This document shows positions 63,576 through 64,000 of a stretch of DNA of 64,000 nucleotides, piece by piece. The notes under the pieces are model-generated. The model was not told where the DNA came from. It saw nothing but the letters and a program-made list of their open reading frames with translations, and did no database searches. Source of the DNA: Bacillota bacterium (GTDB lineage Bacteria; Bacillota; Clostridia; Christensenellales; UBA3700); the NCBI GenBank assembly GCA_023396095.1, contig JAEWXG010000012.1, positions 1 to 64,000 of the forward strand, in the 5' to 3' direction. Every line of letters begins with the position of its first letter. The stretch's first letter is position 1. Made by a program: the position numbers and the translations under genes.

Positions 63576-63604
63576 AGTATACTATTGAAAAATATTGCTG
63601 TCAA
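63576..63604 (-). promoter_or_regulatory. Promoter of the mntR-feo operon
   Basis: On the minus strand, -35 TTGACA (63604-63599), a 17-base spacer and -10 TATACT (63581-63576), 38 bases before the repressor start. Confidence 0.85.
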
Positions 63605-63703
63605 TAAAAATTAAACATGTTTAACATTTCTTTCTATTAAAATTCTAAATTATTTTTACTAAAAAATCTGTTCTTATTACTTTTTAGTACAGCAATACAC
63701 CAT

Positions 63704-63735
63704 AAAAAAAGCAGTAAAACTTTACTGCTTTTTTT
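63704..63735. terminator. Terminator after mscL
   Basis: The near-perfect 15-bp inverted repeat AAAAAAAGCAGTAAA/TTTACTGCTTTTTTT has T-runs on both strands. It lies about 85 bases beyond the mscL stop. Confidence 0.88.
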
Positions 63736-63819
63736 ATATTTCATTACAATCTTAATCAACCAAAACTCTTACGAGGAGAAACGCTCGTGTAAAATTTTAA
63801 CTATTAATTTTTAAAGAGA

Positions 63820-64000
63820 CTATTCAGCTACCTTTTCTTCAGTTGCTTTGTCTGACTTCTCTATTTCTTTCTTATGTAATGGCTTTGAAATATTGTGCAT
63901 TACATTTGATACCTTCATAGCAATCTTTAAAGCAACAAAAATAGTTAATGCTATCAATAGGAAATTGATTACACTTTGTATAAAGTTCCCCCATTTCAAA
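63820..64000 (-). CDS. mscL: Large-conductance mechanosensitive channel, C-terminal part
   Basis: The visible 59 residues start inside the second transmembrane helix (KWGNFIQSVINFLLIALTIF, which matches the F-G-x-F-I-Q-x-V-I-N-F pattern of MscL). A cytoplasmic charged tail follows, ending EEKVAE before the TAG stop. MscL opens under membrane tension to release solutes in hypo-osmotic shock. The N-terminal half lies beyond the window. Confidence 0.85.
   Translation of the reverse strand, partial: LKWGNFIQSVINFLLIALTIFVALKIAMKVSNVMHNISKPLHKKEIEKSDKATEEKVAE

Overview
The window looks like chromosome from a low-GC (roughly 30% by eye), anaerobic, fermentative member of the Bacillota, most likely an uncultured Clostridia-type lineage. 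The evidence is conserved Gram-positive gene blocks (dnaG-rpoD-trmK-nif3, DUF177-rpmF-plsX-rnc, rnc/smc/ftsY, 5-FCL-rsmD, coaD), T-box and L-box RNA leaders, Shine-Dalgarno sequences of the AGGAGG type, intact lysine/DAP biosynthesis (which argues against Mollicutes), Pta-AckA acetate fermentation, ferrous-iron (Feo) uptake and no respiratory genes. The assignment is inference; no 16S rRNA gene is present.

Layout. 1-339: the first codons of a gene leaving the left edge, preceded by two copies of a 10-bp palindrome, then terminators. 340-2107: stomatin/SPFH, NfeD and a DUF2188 protein. 2541-6553: DUF1643 protein, asnS and a two-gene membrane-protein operon. 6652-10440: HAD phosphatase, valS and a small membrane protein behind a valine-type T-box. 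10446-13054: pgsA, hslO and a DUF624-like protein. 13196-16139: lysine riboswitch followed by asd-dapA-dapB. 16225-21321: the macromolecular-synthesis block dnaG-rpoD-trmK-nif3-zinc-ribbon protein. 21749-24025: M28 peptidase and dGTPase. 24078-24500: rplS with its leader, then a relic of an IS3-family insertion-sequence end. 24759-26306: FGGY sugar kinase. 26639-29918: an unusual ribbon-helix-helix protein followed by clpB. 30052-37132: ftsY, smc, rnc, plsX, rpmF, DUF177. 37332-42139: CobW GTPase, NADP secondary-alcohol dehydrogenase, zinc-ribbon membrane protein, ackA, pta. 42620-51613: tmcAL, coiled-coil protein, coaD, rsmD, 5-FCL, YbhJ-like hydratase, GNAT, DUF2156, PH-like membrane protein, rdgB. 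51751-52539: nine tRNA genes. 52720-60104: MATE pump, MarR/Ca-type P-ATPase/oxidoreductase operon, queH, YitT. 60234-63537: mntR/ideR-like, feoA, feoA, feoB and FeoB-associated protein. 63820-64000: the end of mscL.

How it fits together. Most of the window is housekeeping: translation (asnS, valS, rplS, rpmF, tRNAs, TmcAL, TrmK, RsmD, QueH), replication and segregation (DnaG, SMC), protein targeting and quality control (FtsY, ClpB, Hsp33), phospholipid synthesis (PlsX, PgsA), lysine/cell-wall precursor synthesis and acetate/alcohol fermentation. Control is visible at several points: lysine by an L-box with a clear terminator/antiterminator switch, valyl-tRNA by a T-box, iron by an operator immediately after the feo promoter, and a MarR-type palindrome ahead of the Ca-ATPase operon.

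I found no prophage, CRISPR array, restriction or antiphage system, or complete transposon. The observations most worth a second look are the ribbon-helix-helix/ClpB pair with a palindrome at its promoter, a group of genes whose ATG lies about 7 nt after a -10 box with no Shine-Dalgarno (candidate leaderless mRNAs), the T-box that first controls an unknown two-helix membrane protein, paired palindromes at the left edge, and a tRNA-Gly with C at the normally invariant U55.
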